A stretch of 64,000 nt of DNA from Gemmatimonadota bacterium. GTDB lineage: Bacteria; Gemmatimonadota; Gemmatimonadetes; Gemmatimonadales; Gemmatimonadaceae. The notes beneath the pieces are model-generated. The model did no database searches. It had not been told where the DNA came from and saw nothing but the letters and a program-made list of their open reading frames with translations. A program made the position numbers and the translations under genes. Of this stretch, positions 42,585 through 51,152 are shown piece by piece. The stretch's first letter is position 1. The number at the start of each line of letters is the position of its first letter. The stretch is taken from the NCBI GenBank assembly GCA_040388625.1, contig JAZKBK010000002.1:248001-312000 (forward strand), written 5' to 3'.

Positions 42585-42665
42585 CCACCTGGATCGGCCG
42601 TCGTACCGCTTGTTCCTTTCGATTCTGGAACGTCGTATTTTCTTTCGTCTCCTTTCGAAGGAAGC

Positions 42666-43034
42666 GTGCGTTTGGTCGAAATATCGATCGCCGATGGCAT
42701 GGCCGTCTTCGATGTCCAGGGCATGGATAAGTTCTGGGCACTCAGGAGCCAGATCCGAATCCCGCTCGTACACATTACCGGTGTAACGATAGATCCCGAA
42801 GCAGCACGCGGATGGTGGCATGGCCTTCGTATGCCCGGCACCCAGATTCCAGGCGTCATTACTGCCGGCACATTCTATCAGCATGGCAGACGCGTCTTCT
42901 ATGATGTGCACGATACGGACAACACAATAGTCATAGCGCTGAACCACGAGAAGTTCGATCAGCTGGTCGTTGAAGTTGCAGATCCGGAAGTCGAAGTGAG
43001 GAAACTTTCTGCCGCATTGAAGTCCGCATCGTAA
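42666..43034 (+). CDS. Conserved hypothetical protein, PH-like fold
   Basis: The 122-residue product starts at GTG 42666. Alternating strands (VEISIADGMAVFDVQG, IRIPLVHITGVTIDPE, TAGTFYQHGRRVFYDVHD, TIVIALNHEKFDQLVVEVAD) and a C-terminal helix give the pattern of a bacterial PH domain. This matches a family of small, soluble hypothetical proteins. No catalytic residues are visible. It lies 80 bases after mnmG on the same strand. Function is unknown. Confidence 0.65.
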   Translation: MRLVEISIADGMAVFDVQGMDKFWALRSQIRIPLVHITGVTIDPEAARGWWHGLRMPGTQIPGVITAGTFYQHGRRVFYDVHDTDNTIVIALNHEKFDQLVVEVADPEVEVRKLSAALKSAS

Positions 43035-43178
43035 CTGTCAGCCTGGCTGCAATCAGTCATCGACGCGGAGTTGGCGCGCAAATGATTCCGATGGCCGCTC
43101 CATTCGGAAGTGCGGCTCTCACGGTTGGTGGCATGAAGGTTACAGTTAGCGAGTAGCAATTCACGACACGTTCGCTGA

Positions 43179-43370
43179 GGGTTTCGTCGCATCGCTGATC
43201 CAGTATCCCCTGTAAACAAGCCAGTTACAGACCCGGACGCCGCTCGTAATCTGGGCTTCGGAAATCGCATCGCGGTAGATAGTCGCGTAAGGCTACTAAA
43301 TCGCGACGGCACGTTCAATGTAGAACTCGCAGGAACCAAGGGCAGGCACATATTCGCTCCATACCACGCC
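43179..43370 (+). other. Upstream in-frame coding extension of the Kir channel without a normal start
   Basis: From just after a TGA (43176-43178) the Kir frame stays open for 64 codons and reads NLGFGNRIAVDSRVRLLNRD, then GTFNVELAGTKGRHIFAPYH. This looks like the cytoplasmic N-terminus and slide helix of KirBac proteins. No ATG, GTG or TTG occurs in this stretch. A CTG at 43251 lies at a plausible place. Confidence 0.6.
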
Positions 43371-44174
43371 TTGCTGGGCATGGGATGGGGACGCTTCCTG
43401 CTCATCATCGCGACGTTCTACGTCGTTGTGAATGCTGTGTTCGGACTCGGCTATCTCGCGTGCGGCCGCAACGCACTGGCTGGTGCTGGTTTCGCTGGGC
43501 ACTCCACGCTGTTCAGTGACTACTTCCGTGCCTACTTCTTCAGCGTCGAGACATTCGGTACCATCGGCTACGGTAATATCGCGCCGGTCGGGATGCCGGC
43601 GAATATTCTGCTTAGTATCGAGTCGTTCATTGGATTGCTGAGTGCAGCACTCGCGACAGGTCTGGTGTTCGCGCGATTCTCCCGACCGAGTGCTGCAATC
43701 ATGTATAGCAGGCACGCGCTGATCGCACCGTACCGTGGTATCAGAGCGTTCATGTTCCGTTGCGCAAACGAACGCAGCAATCAATTGATCGAAGTGTCGG
43801 TACAAATCATGTACAGCAGGATCGCCGTGCGGCCGAACGGTGAGCGTGTGCGAGAGTTCACATCGCTGCCGCTCGAATTCGACAAGGTCACGTTCTTCGC
43901 GCTGAGCTGGACCGTCGTGCACCCGATCGATGAATCCAGTCCGTTGTTCCACTGCACTGCTGAAACACTGGTAGCAAACGAAGCAGAATTCCTCGTCCTG
44001 CTCTCGGGAAACGATGAAACGTTTTCGCAAACCGTGCACTCCCGAACGTCGTACAAGGCGAACGAGATTATCTGGAACGCGCGATTCCGTTCGATGTTCA
44101 TCGAGTCCACCACGAGGGGTACCACGGGAATGGATCTCGCGCGCATCCACGATTACGAGCCGGTAACGCCCTGA
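43371..44174 (+). CDS. Inward-rectifier potassium channel, KirBac type
   Basis: The product has two membrane helices (RFLLIIATFYVVVNAVFGLG; ANILLSIESFIGLLSAALAT) around the pore with the selectivity filter ETFGTIGYGNIAP. A cytoplasmic Kir domain of ~165 residues follows (RHALIAPYRGIRAFMFRCAN, FALSWTVVHPIDESSPLF, NDETFSQTVHSRTSYKANEI). The first canonical start is TTG 43371 (ATG 43380 next), but coding similarity clearly continues upstream through 43179-43370 without a normal start codon. Either a CTG is used or the start was lost by mutation or sequencing error. Confidence 0.9.
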   Translation: MLGMGWGRFLLIIATFYVVVNAVFGLGYLACGRNALAGAGFAGHSTLFSDYFRAYFFSVETFGTIGYGNIAPVGMPANILLSIESFIGLLSAALATGLVFARFSRPSAAIMYSRHALIAPYRGIRAFMFRCANERSNQLIEVSVQIMYSRIAVRPNGERVREFTSLPLEFDKVTFFALSWTVVHPIDESSPLFHCTAETLVANEAEFLVLLSGNDETFSQTVHSRTSYKANEIIWNARFRSMFIESTTRGTTGMDLARIHDYEPVTP

Positions 44175-44283
44175 CGTTCGAGCTCCTCCTTCCGCCGAGG
44201 CAGCCGGCACAATAGCTGCCGCATCGGTGTTCCAACACCAGGGGCGAACCCAACGTCCTTTCTACAAATTTCCTGGAGCCTTG

Positions 44284-45003
44284 ATGCTACTCGATAAAGT
44301 CCTCGTACTATCCGTCTTCTCGGGAACGTTGCTCTCAGCTCAGAGCGCACCCATGACCCACGACCCGATTCCGACGATCGCGAGCTCTGCGACTGCAGAC
44401 GCCAAGTTCACTCCGGATCGTGCGACTATCAGCATCGCCGTTCAGACCAAGGCAACGACCGCGGCGGAGGCAGCGACAGACAATGCCAGGAAGCAGAATG
44501 CCGTTTTATCTGCCTTACGTGGGTTAGGATTAACTAACGAACAGCTCTCGACAACGGGCTATAGCGTGAACCCGGAGTATCGCTACGACCCCAATCGGGC
44601 GCCGACACTCACCGGCTACACGGTGACAAACACCGTGCTCGCAGACATACATGACCTCAAGCAAATTGGTAAAGTGCTCGATACCGCGCTGGCGAACGGC
44701 TCCAACATCATCTCCTCACTCGACTTCTACGCTAGCAATACCGACGCTGCCCGTCAAAAGGCGCTTGCGGATGCGGTAGTGAAAGCGCGCGCTGACGCCG
44801 AAGTTGCCGCCAAGGCCGCTGGTGGATCCCTTGGTCCACTCATGCACCTGAGTGTTGGCGGCGGTGGATCCTATCCTCCTCCTCCAAGACCAATGTTCGC
44901 CGCGAAGACGGTGGCTCAGTCCGCAGAAACCCAGATCAATCCAGGGCAGCAGACCATCACCGTCAGTGTCTCGGCGGACTGGCGCTTTACCCCAAACCCG
45001 TAA
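44284..45003 (+). CDS. Exported SIMPL (DUF541) domain protein
   Basis: The ~239-residue product starts at ATG 44284 after TGGAG, with a signal peptide (LDKVLVLSVFSGTLLSAQS). The SIMPL/DUF541 domain follows: SSATADAKFTPDRATISIAV, GLTNEQLSTTGYSVNPEYRY, LTGYTVTNTVLADIHDL, then the ARQKALADAVVKARADAEVAAKAAGGSLG segment. Such periplasmic proteins (YggE/BP26 type) are linked to oxidative-stress tolerance, with unclear mechanism. A strong terminator follows. Confidence 0.88.
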   Translation: MLLDKVLVLSVFSGTLLSAQSAPMTHDPIPTIASSATADAKFTPDRATISIAVQTKATTAAEAATDNARKQNAVLSALRGLGLTNEQLSTTGYSVNPEYRYDPNRAPTLTGYTVTNTVLADIHDLKQIGKVLDTALANGSNIISSLDFYASNTDAARQKALADAVVKARADAEVAAKAAGGSLGPLMHLSVGGGGSYPPPPRPMFAAKTVAQSAETQINPGQQTITVSVSADWRFTPNP

Positions 45004-45007
45004 CTAG

Positions 45008-45047
45008 TTTTTTCACGTTCCACGGTTTGGCTTTTTTCACGTTCCAC
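45008..45047. repeat. Repeated TTTTTTCACGTTCCAC element before parA
   Basis: The 16-base sequence TTTTTTCACGTTCCAC occurs twice (45008-45023 and 45032-45047). Its complement contains ACGTGAAA, half of the common parS site. It lies about 180 bases before parA. A link to ParB binding is only a suggestion. Confidence 0.4.
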
Positions 45048-45083
45048 AGAGAGGGCAGCTGACGCTGCCCTCTCTTGTGTTTC
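45048..45083 (+). terminator. Intrinsic terminator after the SIMPL gene
   Basis: A perfect 12-bp stem (AGAGAGGGCAGC 45048-45059 and complement 45064-45075) with a TGAC loop and a T-rich tail TTGTGTTT. Confidence 0.88.
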
Positions 45084-45222
45084 CAGTCCTGAACATCCCA
45101 CCTTCCCGCGGCTGAACCCTCATACCTCGCGCCAAGTCGTGGATCGCGAGGGAGATCATGCAACACGCATCAGACGGCCTTAGATTCCTCGACCTCTCCC
45201 TCCGCCAGGTACATTCCGTCAA

Positions 45223-46023
45223 TTGTCCAGAGTCATAGCTGTCGCCAATCAAAAAGGCGGCGTCGGAAAGACGACGACCGCAGTGAACCTCGCAGCCTCT
45301 CTCGCGGCTGCCGAACAGCGTACGCTCCTGGTAGATGGAGATCCACAGGGCAATGCCACCAGCGGTATCGGAATAGAGCCCAGCGACATCGGCAAGACGG
45401 TTTACGAAGTGCTTCTGGGTGAGGCAACCGTCGCAGAAGCCCGCAAGGTGGGTGAGCACTTCCGCCTCCTCGACGTCGTCCCAGCGACACCAGATCTCGC
45501 AGGCGCCGAAATCGAGCTGGTCGATCAGCCACACCGGGAACAGCGAATGCGAGAGGCGCTGAAACTGGTCAGAGATGACTACGATTTCATCCTCATCGAT
45601 TGCCCCCCGTCACTCGGACTCATCACCATCAACATGCTGGCAGCGGCAGATGCCCTGATTATCCCGCTACAGTGCGAGTACTACGCGCTCGAAGGCCTCT
45701 CTCAGCTCCTCAACACCGTTCACCGGGTCCAGCAAGGTGTCAATCCATCACTCGGCATCGATGGGGTTCTCCTCACCATGTACGATGCTCGGCTCAACCT
45801 CAGTCGCCAGGTTGCAAGCGATGCACGTGAATATTTCGGCTCACAGGTCTTCGAAACGGTAATTCCGCGGAATGTCAGGCTCGCCGAAGCACCCAGCTTC
45901 GGAAAGCCGATTATCCTCTACGACGTAGCATCAGTTGGTGCGCAAGCGTACATGGGCGTTGCGAGAGAACTCATCCAACGAGAAGCACTGGCAACCAACG
46001 GCAATGGGGAACCGGCCCAATGA
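45223..46023 (+). CDS. parA: Chromosome partitioning ATPase ParA/Soj
   Basis: The 266-residue deviant Walker ATPase starts at TTG 45223. It has KGGVGKTTTAVNLAASLA (P-loop with signature Lys), LLVDGDPQGNATSGIG (Walker A'), DFILIDCPPSLGLITINML (Walker B) and the C-terminal PRNVRLAEAPSFGKPI typical of chromosomal Soj. It drives origin segregation with ParB-parS. It overlaps parB by ATGA. About 45 residues of the upstream region carry no SD, so start choice is by homology. Confidence 0.95.
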   Translation: MSRVIAVANQKGGVGKTTTAVNLAASLAAAEQRTLLVDGDPQGNATSGIGIEPSDIGKTVYEVLLGEATVAEARKVGEHFRLLDVVPATPDLAGAEIELVDQPHREQRMREALKLVRDDYDFILIDCPPSLGLITINMLAAADALIIPLQCEYYALEGLSQLLNTVHRVQQGVNPSLGIDGVLLTMYDARLNLSRQVASDAREYFGSQVFETVIPRNVRLAEAPSFGKPIILYDVASVGAQAYMGVARELIQREALATNGNGEPAQ

Positions 46024-46958
46024 GCGCAGACAAAACTCCTTCGCCTCGCCGCCTTGGAAGAGGACTCGACGCCCTGCTCGGCGAGCGAACGACCCAAAGG
46101 CCAAGATCATCTTCAACGGCACCTGCTGAAGAATCAGATACAAAGGTGGCGGAGCCAGTCAGTGCACTTCGTGAAATCACGATCGTCGACATCCGACCGA
46201 ACCACTACCAGCCGAGAAAGGAATTCAGCCCGGAAGAGCTGAAAGAGTTGGCTGATAGCATTCGGACGGCGGGCTTGCTGCAACCGATAGCGGTGCGAAA
46301 CACAAAGGACGGATATGAGCTCGTCGCCGGCGAGCGTCGCCTCCGCGCAGTCAAATCACTCGGATGGACCACAGTACCAGCAATAGTCCGGGACTACGAC
46401 GACCGTACAATGCTGACTCTCGCGCTGATAGAGAATTTGCAGCGCGCAGATCTCAACCCGATAGAAGAAGCCGAAGGCTACGCCCGTCTCGCAAGCGAGT
46501 TCGACCTTACCCAGAACGAGATCGCGGATCTGGTTGGAAAGGATCGCTCCACCGTCGCGAATCTCCAGCGAGTTCTTCAGCTGCCGGCAGCCGTACGCAA
46601 GATGCTCGAGACGGGTGCGTTGAGCCTCGGCCACGCGCGACCACTCCTGGCACTCGAAGATGCCGCGCTGGCCACGAAGCTCGCCACAGAGGCCGTCGAG
46701 CATGGCCTCTCGGTCCGCGCAATCGAAGAGCGCGTGAGACAGGACGCACCACGTCATGACAAGCCACACCGCGGCAGGCCACGTAAGGAAGACACCCGTC
46801 CGCCTGAAGTAAGACATGTCGAAGATCTCCTGCGAAAGCGTTTTCAAACTGATGTTTCACTCTTTCGAAAGAAGCGCGACAAGGGTGAGCTCAGAATCCA
46901 GTTCTATTCCACTGAAGATCTGAATCGCCTCCTGGAAGCCATGGGAGCAATCGAGTGA
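46020..46958 (+). CDS. parB: Chromosome partitioning protein ParB/Spo0J
   Basis: The 312-residue CTPase/DNA-binding protein has an N-terminal basic segment (RRLGRGLDALLGE) and the ParB/Srx domain (IRPNHYQPRKEFSPEELKEL, LQPIAVR, ELVAGERRLRAVKSLGW). The GERR-type nucleotide motif is included. The helix-turn-helix follows (LTQNEIADLVGKDRSTVANLQRVLQLP) with a C-terminal dimerisation end. The ATG overlaps parA. DnaA-box-like sequences lie just after its stop, in keeping with an origin-proximal location. Confidence 0.95.
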   Translation: MSADKTPSPRRLGRGLDALLGERTTQRPRSSSTAPAEESDTKVAEPVSALREITIVDIRPNHYQPRKEFSPEELKELADSIRTAGLLQPIAVRNTKDGYELVAGERRLRAVKSLGWTTVPAIVRDYDDRTMLTLALIENLQRADLNPIEEAEGYARLASEFDLTQNEIADLVGKDRSTVANLQRVLQLPAAVRKMLETGALSLGHARPLLALEDAALATKLATEAVEHGLSVRAIEERVRQDAPRHDKPHRGRPRKEDTRPPEVRHVEDLLRKRFQTDVSLFRKKRDKGELRIQFYSTEDLNRLLEAMGAIE

Positions 46959-46973
46959 CCGATGAATTCCCGA

Positions 46974-47074
46974 ATATTCACACAGTTATCAACAATTGTC
47001 ATAACTCGTTGTCATGAAAAGACTTAGCACTCTTACATGTCAACCTGTATCAAGGTTATCCACAGTTATCCACA
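46974..47074. promoter_or_regulatory. DnaA-box cluster, possible replication origin element
   Basis: Four same-orientation sites match TTATNCACA: ATATTCACA (46974-46982, one mismatch), TTATCAACA (46986-46994, one mismatch), and two perfect TTATCCACA boxes (47056-47064 and 47066-47074) spaced 10 bases apart. An AT-richer stretch lies between them. They sit directly downstream of parAB. This could be oriC or a DnaA-titration/regulatory cluster; dnaA itself is not in the window. Confidence 0.6.
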
Positions 47075-48030
47075 GCTTGTTCGCAATCGCGATCGTGGCT
47101 TGCGGAGGCGCCAGAGAGCAGGCGAAGCCAGCATCCAATGCATTCAAGGTCGCACTCGTGACGACAGGATCGATCTCGGATCAGGGCTGGAACGCTGGCG
47201 CCTATCAGGGCCTCCTGGCAATCAAGGACTCGCTCGGCGCGCATATCTCGAACGTCCAGACGCAGACGCCGGCGGAGATAGACGAGAACTTTCGGCAGTA
47301 CGGCGCGCAGGGATACAACCTCGTTTTCGGACACGGCTTCGAGTATCAGGATCCAGCGATCCGCGTCGCGCCGTCGTTCCCCAAAACGGTATTCGTGACT
47401 ACCTCAGGGGTGAAAACAGCACCGAACGTCGGCGGTGTCTATTTCACCTTTTCGGACGGTGCATATCTGGCCGGCATTGTCGCAGGCGCGGCCTCTCGCA
47501 GTGGCGTCATTGGAGCGATCGGCGGGACACAGCTACCCCCAGTCGTTGCTGCATTCAAGGCATTCGAAGCGGGTGCAAAGTCTGTCAATCCGAATGTGAA
47601 GCTGCTCACCGCCTACGTTGGGAATTGGGATGACGCAAGCGCAGCCCGGGAGCAGGCGCTCGCACAGATCGCCCGCGGCGCGGACGTGATATTCCAGGAT
47701 GCAGATGCGGCCGGACTTGGCGTTTTCCAGGCAGCGCGTCAATCCCGGACTGTCCGTATAATCGGATCCAACTCCGACCAGAACGGAGTTGCACCGGAAG
47801 TCACGCTCGGAAGCGTCGTGATCGATCTTCCAAGAGCAATGATGATCATCGCACGCGACGTGAAGAGTGGCGCGTTCAAGGGTCACGTTTACCGACTGGG
47901 CGAAAATGACGGCGTCGTTCGCTGGGTGCCCAATCCCAGGCTTGCACCCGAGATCTTGCCGGCAACGGTTGCCAGGTTGGACTCGGCTCGGAAGCTGATC
48001 GACGCGAAAACACTAAAGGTGCCGGAATGA
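47014..48030 (+). CDS. BMP family nucleoside-binding lipoprotein
   Basis: The 338-residue product is an exported lipoprotein (HSLFAIAIVACGG lipobox) of the BMP/PnrA/Med family. Family features are FKVALVTTGSISDQGWNAGAYQGL, YNLVFGHGFEYQDPAIRVAP and YFTFSDGAYLAGIVAGAASR. FQDADAAGLGVFQAA and GSNSDQNGVAPEVTLGSVV also match. These proteins deliver nucleosides to ABC importers. The ATPase and two permease genes lie downstream in the same operon. The signal peptide codons RLSTVIHSL contain the two perfect DnaA boxes. The stop overlaps the Nif3-like gene (ATGA). Confidence 0.92.
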   Translation: MKRLSTLTCQPVSRLSTVIHSLFAIAIVACGGAREQAKPASNAFKVALVTTGSISDQGWNAGAYQGLLAIKDSLGAHISNVQTQTPAEIDENFRQYGAQGYNLVFGHGFEYQDPAIRVAPSFPKTVFVTTSGVKTAPNVGGVYFTFSDGAYLAGIVAGAASRSGVIGAIGGTQLPPVVAAFKAFEAGAKSVNPNVKLLTAYVGNWDDASAAREQALAQIARGADVIFQDADAAGLGVFQAARQSRTVRIIGSNSDQNGVAPEVTLGSVVIDLPRAMMIIARDVKSGAFKGHVYRLGENDGVVRWVPNPRLAPEILPATVARLDSARKLIDAKTLKVPE

Positions 48031-48800
48031 CGACAACCGCTCTCGTCGTCAGATATCTGGACGACTTGCTGGAAACCGACTCTGTGCCGGATTACCCGAA
48101 CGCCTTGAATGGCCTCCAACTGGCGAACAGCGGTTCCGTAAGTCGAGTGGCGGCTGCAGTGGATTTTTCATTACGCACAATCACGGCTGCAGCACAGGCT
48201 GACGCGAACCTGCTGATAGTGCATCACGGAATGTTCTGGGGCGGACTGCAGCCGATACGCGGAAAGTACTTCGATCGAATCCGAGCGCTCCTGGCGCGAG
48301 ACATCGCAGTCTATTCGTCTCATCTGCCGCTCGACCGACATGCGCTGTATGGCAATAACGCGCTGCTTGCCGCCGAGCTTGGGCTGGAGCCATCTGCCGA
48401 GTTCGCTCGCTTCAGGACGATATCGATCGGTGTATCGGGTGAGAGTGATGTCGCAACGACAGAGCTTGCAGCACGTGCGGATGCCTTCGTTCGATCGCAC
48501 GGTGGCTCGGCACGAACGACACCCATCGACTCGGGACGCAGAACGCACGCGTGGGCAATCTGCACGGGTGCCGGTGCGAGTACCGAAACCCTGAACGAAG
48601 CGCGCGATCGCGGCATCGACACACTGATAGTCGGTGAGGGATCACACCACACCGCGGTGGACGCGGACGAGAGTGGGATCACTGTCATCTACGCGGGCCA
48701 TTATGCTACAGAGACGCTCGGTGTACGCGCGCTTGCAGCCCACGTTTCGGACCGTTTCGGTGTGCCATGGACATTTATAGAGGCACCAACGGGTCTCTGA
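48027..48800 (+). CDS. Nif3-like dinuclear metal center protein
   Basis: The 257-residue product matches the NIF3/YbgI/DUF34 family: YPNALNGLQLANSGSVSRVAAAVDFS, LLIVHHGMFWGG (metal His-His), YSSHLPLDRHALYGNN, and near the C-terminus GEGSHHTAVDADESGITVIYAGHYATETLG with further His/Glu ligands. The family binds two metal ions; GTP cyclohydrolase-like or NAD-repair roles have been suggested, none firm. Being inside a nucleoside transporter operon, with overlaps on its 5' side, it may act on the imported compound. Confidence 0.9.
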   Translation: MTTTALVVRYLDDLLETDSVPDYPNALNGLQLANSGSVSRVAAAVDFSLRTITAAAQADANLLIVHHGMFWGGLQPIRGKYFDRIRALLARDIAVYSSHLPLDRHALYGNNALLAAELGLEPSAEFARFRTISIGVSGESDVATTELAARADAFVRSHGGSARTTPIDSGRRTHAWAICTGAGASTETLNEARDRGIDTLIVGEGSHHTAVDADESGITVIYAGHYATETLGVRALAAHVSDRFGVPWTFIEAPTGL

Positions 48801-48804
48801 TCAG

Positions 48805-50253
48805 GTGAGCGGCGTCGCACTCGAGCTGGCGTCGATCACCAAGCGCTTCGGCCGGTTGACAGCACTGGATGGTGCATCGTTGCAAGCACGGCGTGGAACT
48901 GTCCATGCATTGCTCGGCGAGAACGGCGCTGGCAAGACGACACTCATGCGCATCGCATTCGGGATGCTGCGGCCGGACTCGGGCAGCATTGCGGTTGACG
49001 GCACCGATCGATCATTTGCATCGCCTGCCGATGCGATAGCTGCCGGAATCGGGATGGTACATCAGCACTTCACGCTGGTACCGGCCATGACAGTCGCCGA
49101 AAATATTGCACTGGGCGGCCGAGGCACTTTTCGTCCCACGCAAATTCGCGACGCGATCCTGGCGCTGTCTGCGCGCACAGGACTCGCGGTCGATCCGTCG
49201 GCGCGGATCGAAGATCTTCCTGCCGGAGCACAACAGCGGGTCGAAATCCTCAAGGCATTGTCCCGCGATACGAGAATACTCATACTGGATGAGCCTACGG
49301 CAGTGTTGACTCCAACCGAGTCGAGGGAGCTGCTTCACAAGGCGCGCGAGCTCGTAAGCGATGGCGGGACTGCGATCCTTATAACACACAAGCTTCGCGA
49401 TGCACTGGAATTTGCGGACGATATCACAGTGCTGAGACGCGGCTCGACCGTATGGAGCGGACACGCGTCCGAAGCAACTGAAGAGACTCTTGTTGCCGCC
49501 ATGTTGGGTGGAGAGCGGACCAGCACCGAGATACAACCGGTTACCGCAATCGCAACAGATCGTAACGCCACTGTCCTCTCGCTGGAGAACGTTTCTGTTC
49601 GCGACGACGGTGGCGTGGAGCGGCTCAGATCCGTCACGCTTTCCGTTCATGCAGGAGAAATAGTTGGGATCGCGGCGGTGGAAGGAAATGGGCAGCGCGA
49701 ACTGCTACGCGTCCTTGCCGGACGAATGCGTGTCACTAGCGGCGACGTGGGGATCCCACCGGTAGTTGGCTTCATTCCGGAAGACCGGCATCGCGATGCG
49801 TTGATCCAGGATTTTTCGTTGCGTGACAATGTTGCTCTGCTCGGTGCAAGTACCCGCCACGGAGTGATGAGCTGGGCTGCCATCGGGAGGCGAACTCGCG
49901 AGCTCATTCGAGATTACGATGTACGGGCTCCTGACGAGCTGACGCGAGCTCGCTCGCTTTCGGGTGGCAATCAACAGAAATTGGTCGTTGGACGGGAGAT
50001 CGAGGGATCGCAGACCGCACTGGTTGCGGAGAACCCGTCTCGTGGACTCGACGTACAGGCAACTGCAGCGGTACACGCACGCATTCTCGCGGCGCGTGAT
50101 GCCGGCATGGCGGTCGTGATCTACTCATCGGATCTGGATGAGGTTCTCGCACTCGCCGAGCGCGTAGTTGTCGTGCACGCGGGGAAGGTGACGGAACCGC
50201 CTCGTGAATACGAGTCGATCGGTAGAGCGATGCTCGGGCTGCCCGTATCATGA
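48805..50253 (+). CDS. Nucleoside ABC transporter, double ATPase subunit
   Basis: The 482-residue protein starts at GTG 48805, 4 bases after the Nif3-like stop. It has two ABC domains, as in YufO/NupA and sugar importers. The first is canonical: GENGAGKTTLMRIAFGML, LPAGAQQRVEILKAL, ILILDEPTAVLTP. The second has a degenerate P-loop (AVEGNGQRELLRVLAG) but a signature-like LSGGNQQKLVVGREI and ENPSRGLDV. This asymmetry is normal for the family. It energises import with the two permeases that follow. Confidence 0.93.
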   Translation: MSGVALELASITKRFGRLTALDGASLQARRGTVHALLGENGAGKTTLMRIAFGMLRPDSGSIAVDGTDRSFASPADAIAAGIGMVHQHFTLVPAMTVAENIALGGRGTFRPTQIRDAILALSARTGLAVDPSARIEDLPAGAQQRVEILKALSRDTRILILDEPTAVLTPTESRELLHKARELVSDGGTAILITHKLRDALEFADDITVLRRGSTVWSGHASEATEETLVAAMLGGERTSTEIQPVTAIATDRNATVLSLENVSVRDDGGVERLRSVTLSVHAGEIVGIAAVEGNGQRELLRVLAGRMRVTSGDVGIPPVVGFIPEDRHRDALIQDFSLRDNVALLGASTRHGVMSWAAIGRRTRELIRDYDVRAPDELTRARSLSGGNQQKLVVGREIEGSQTALVAENPSRGLDVQATAAVHARILAARDAGMAVVIYSSDLDEVLALAERVVVVHAGKVTEPPREYESIGRAMLGLPVS

Positions 50254-51152
50254 CGGAGACAATGGCATTCGTCGTCGACATGCTGGTGCATGCTACGCCG
50301 CTGGTGATAACAGGCCTCGCAGTTGCGCTCGCCTTCCGCGCCGGAGTATGGAACATCGGCGCAGATGGTCAGTTCATCGCTGGTGCGACGGCGGCTGCGT
50401 GGGTCGGCGTTTCCGCACCGGCCGGGATCGGGTGGCTTGCACTGATAATCGCTCTGATTGCGGGCGTGGTTGCCGGTGCCATCTGGGCCGCCATCGCGGC
50501 GTGGTTGAGATCGCGCTTTGGCGTCCTTGAAGTGATCAGTACGATAATGCTGAATTTCATCGCTACATACGGCGCCTCGTTCCTGGTACGCGGTCCGTTG
50601 CAGGAACCAACGCACGTCTATCCGCAGACCAGTGGCATCGTGAGCGGCGCGCACATGCCAATCCTTCTGGACGGGACGAGGTTGCACTGGGGGTTTGTCA
50701 TTGCAGTAGCACTTGCAGTGATAGCGTGGTGGGTGATGAAGTACTCCGCAACGGGCTTCAGAGTGAGAGCGAGTGGTGTCAATCCTTTTGCAGCTCGAAG
50801 CGCCGGCCTCATAGATGTCTCCAGAGTGACCGCGTTTGCTTTCGTCGCGAGTGGAGCAATTGCAGGAATGGCTGGAGCGATCGAGGTATCGGGCGTAACG
50901 TTTGCCCTGTACGAAAACATCTCGCCCGGGTATGGCTACACGGCGATCGCAGTCGCGCTTCTGGCCGGACTCAATCCACTCGGGGTGATCGGCACCGGGA
51001 TTCTATTTGGCGCACTCGAGACTGCCGCCGGTGCCATGCAGCGTAACATCGGGATTCCATCTACCACAGCGTCGGTAATCGAGGCCATCGTGATTCTGGC
51101 AGTCATCGCAATTGCGCAACTTCGGGCCGACAGAGTGACAACAAGCGCATGA
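50250..51152 (+). CDS. Nucleoside ABC transporter permease 1
   Basis: The 300-residue membrane protein of the BPD_transp_2 (YufP/RbsC) family has roughly eight to ten hydrophobic segments. The family pieces GVWNIGADGQFIAGATAAAWVG, GVLEVISTIMLNFIATY and ENISPGYGYTAIAVALLAGLNPLGVIGTGILFGAL are present. It overlaps the ATPase gene and permease 2 by ATGA on both sides. It forms the channel for the substrate delivered by the BMP lipoprotein. Confidence 0.92.
   Translation: MTETMAFVVDMLVHATPLVITGLAVALAFRAGVWNIGADGQFIAGATAAAWVGVSAPAGIGWLALIIALIAGVVAGAIWAAIAAWLRSRFGVLEVISTIMLNFIATYGASFLVRGPLQEPTHVYPQTSGIVSGAHMPILLDGTRLHWGFVIAVALAVIAWWVMKYSATGFRVRASGVNPFAARSAGLIDVSRVTAFAFVASGAIAGMAGAIEVSGVTFALYENISPGYGYTAIAVALLAGLNPLGVIGTGILFGALETAAGAMQRNIGIPSTTASVIEAIVILAVIAIAQLRADRVTTSA

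Noticed and set aside
45008-45047. Perfect parS site near parAB
   Set aside because: Only half of the consensus is present, so it is listed as a repeat rather than parS.
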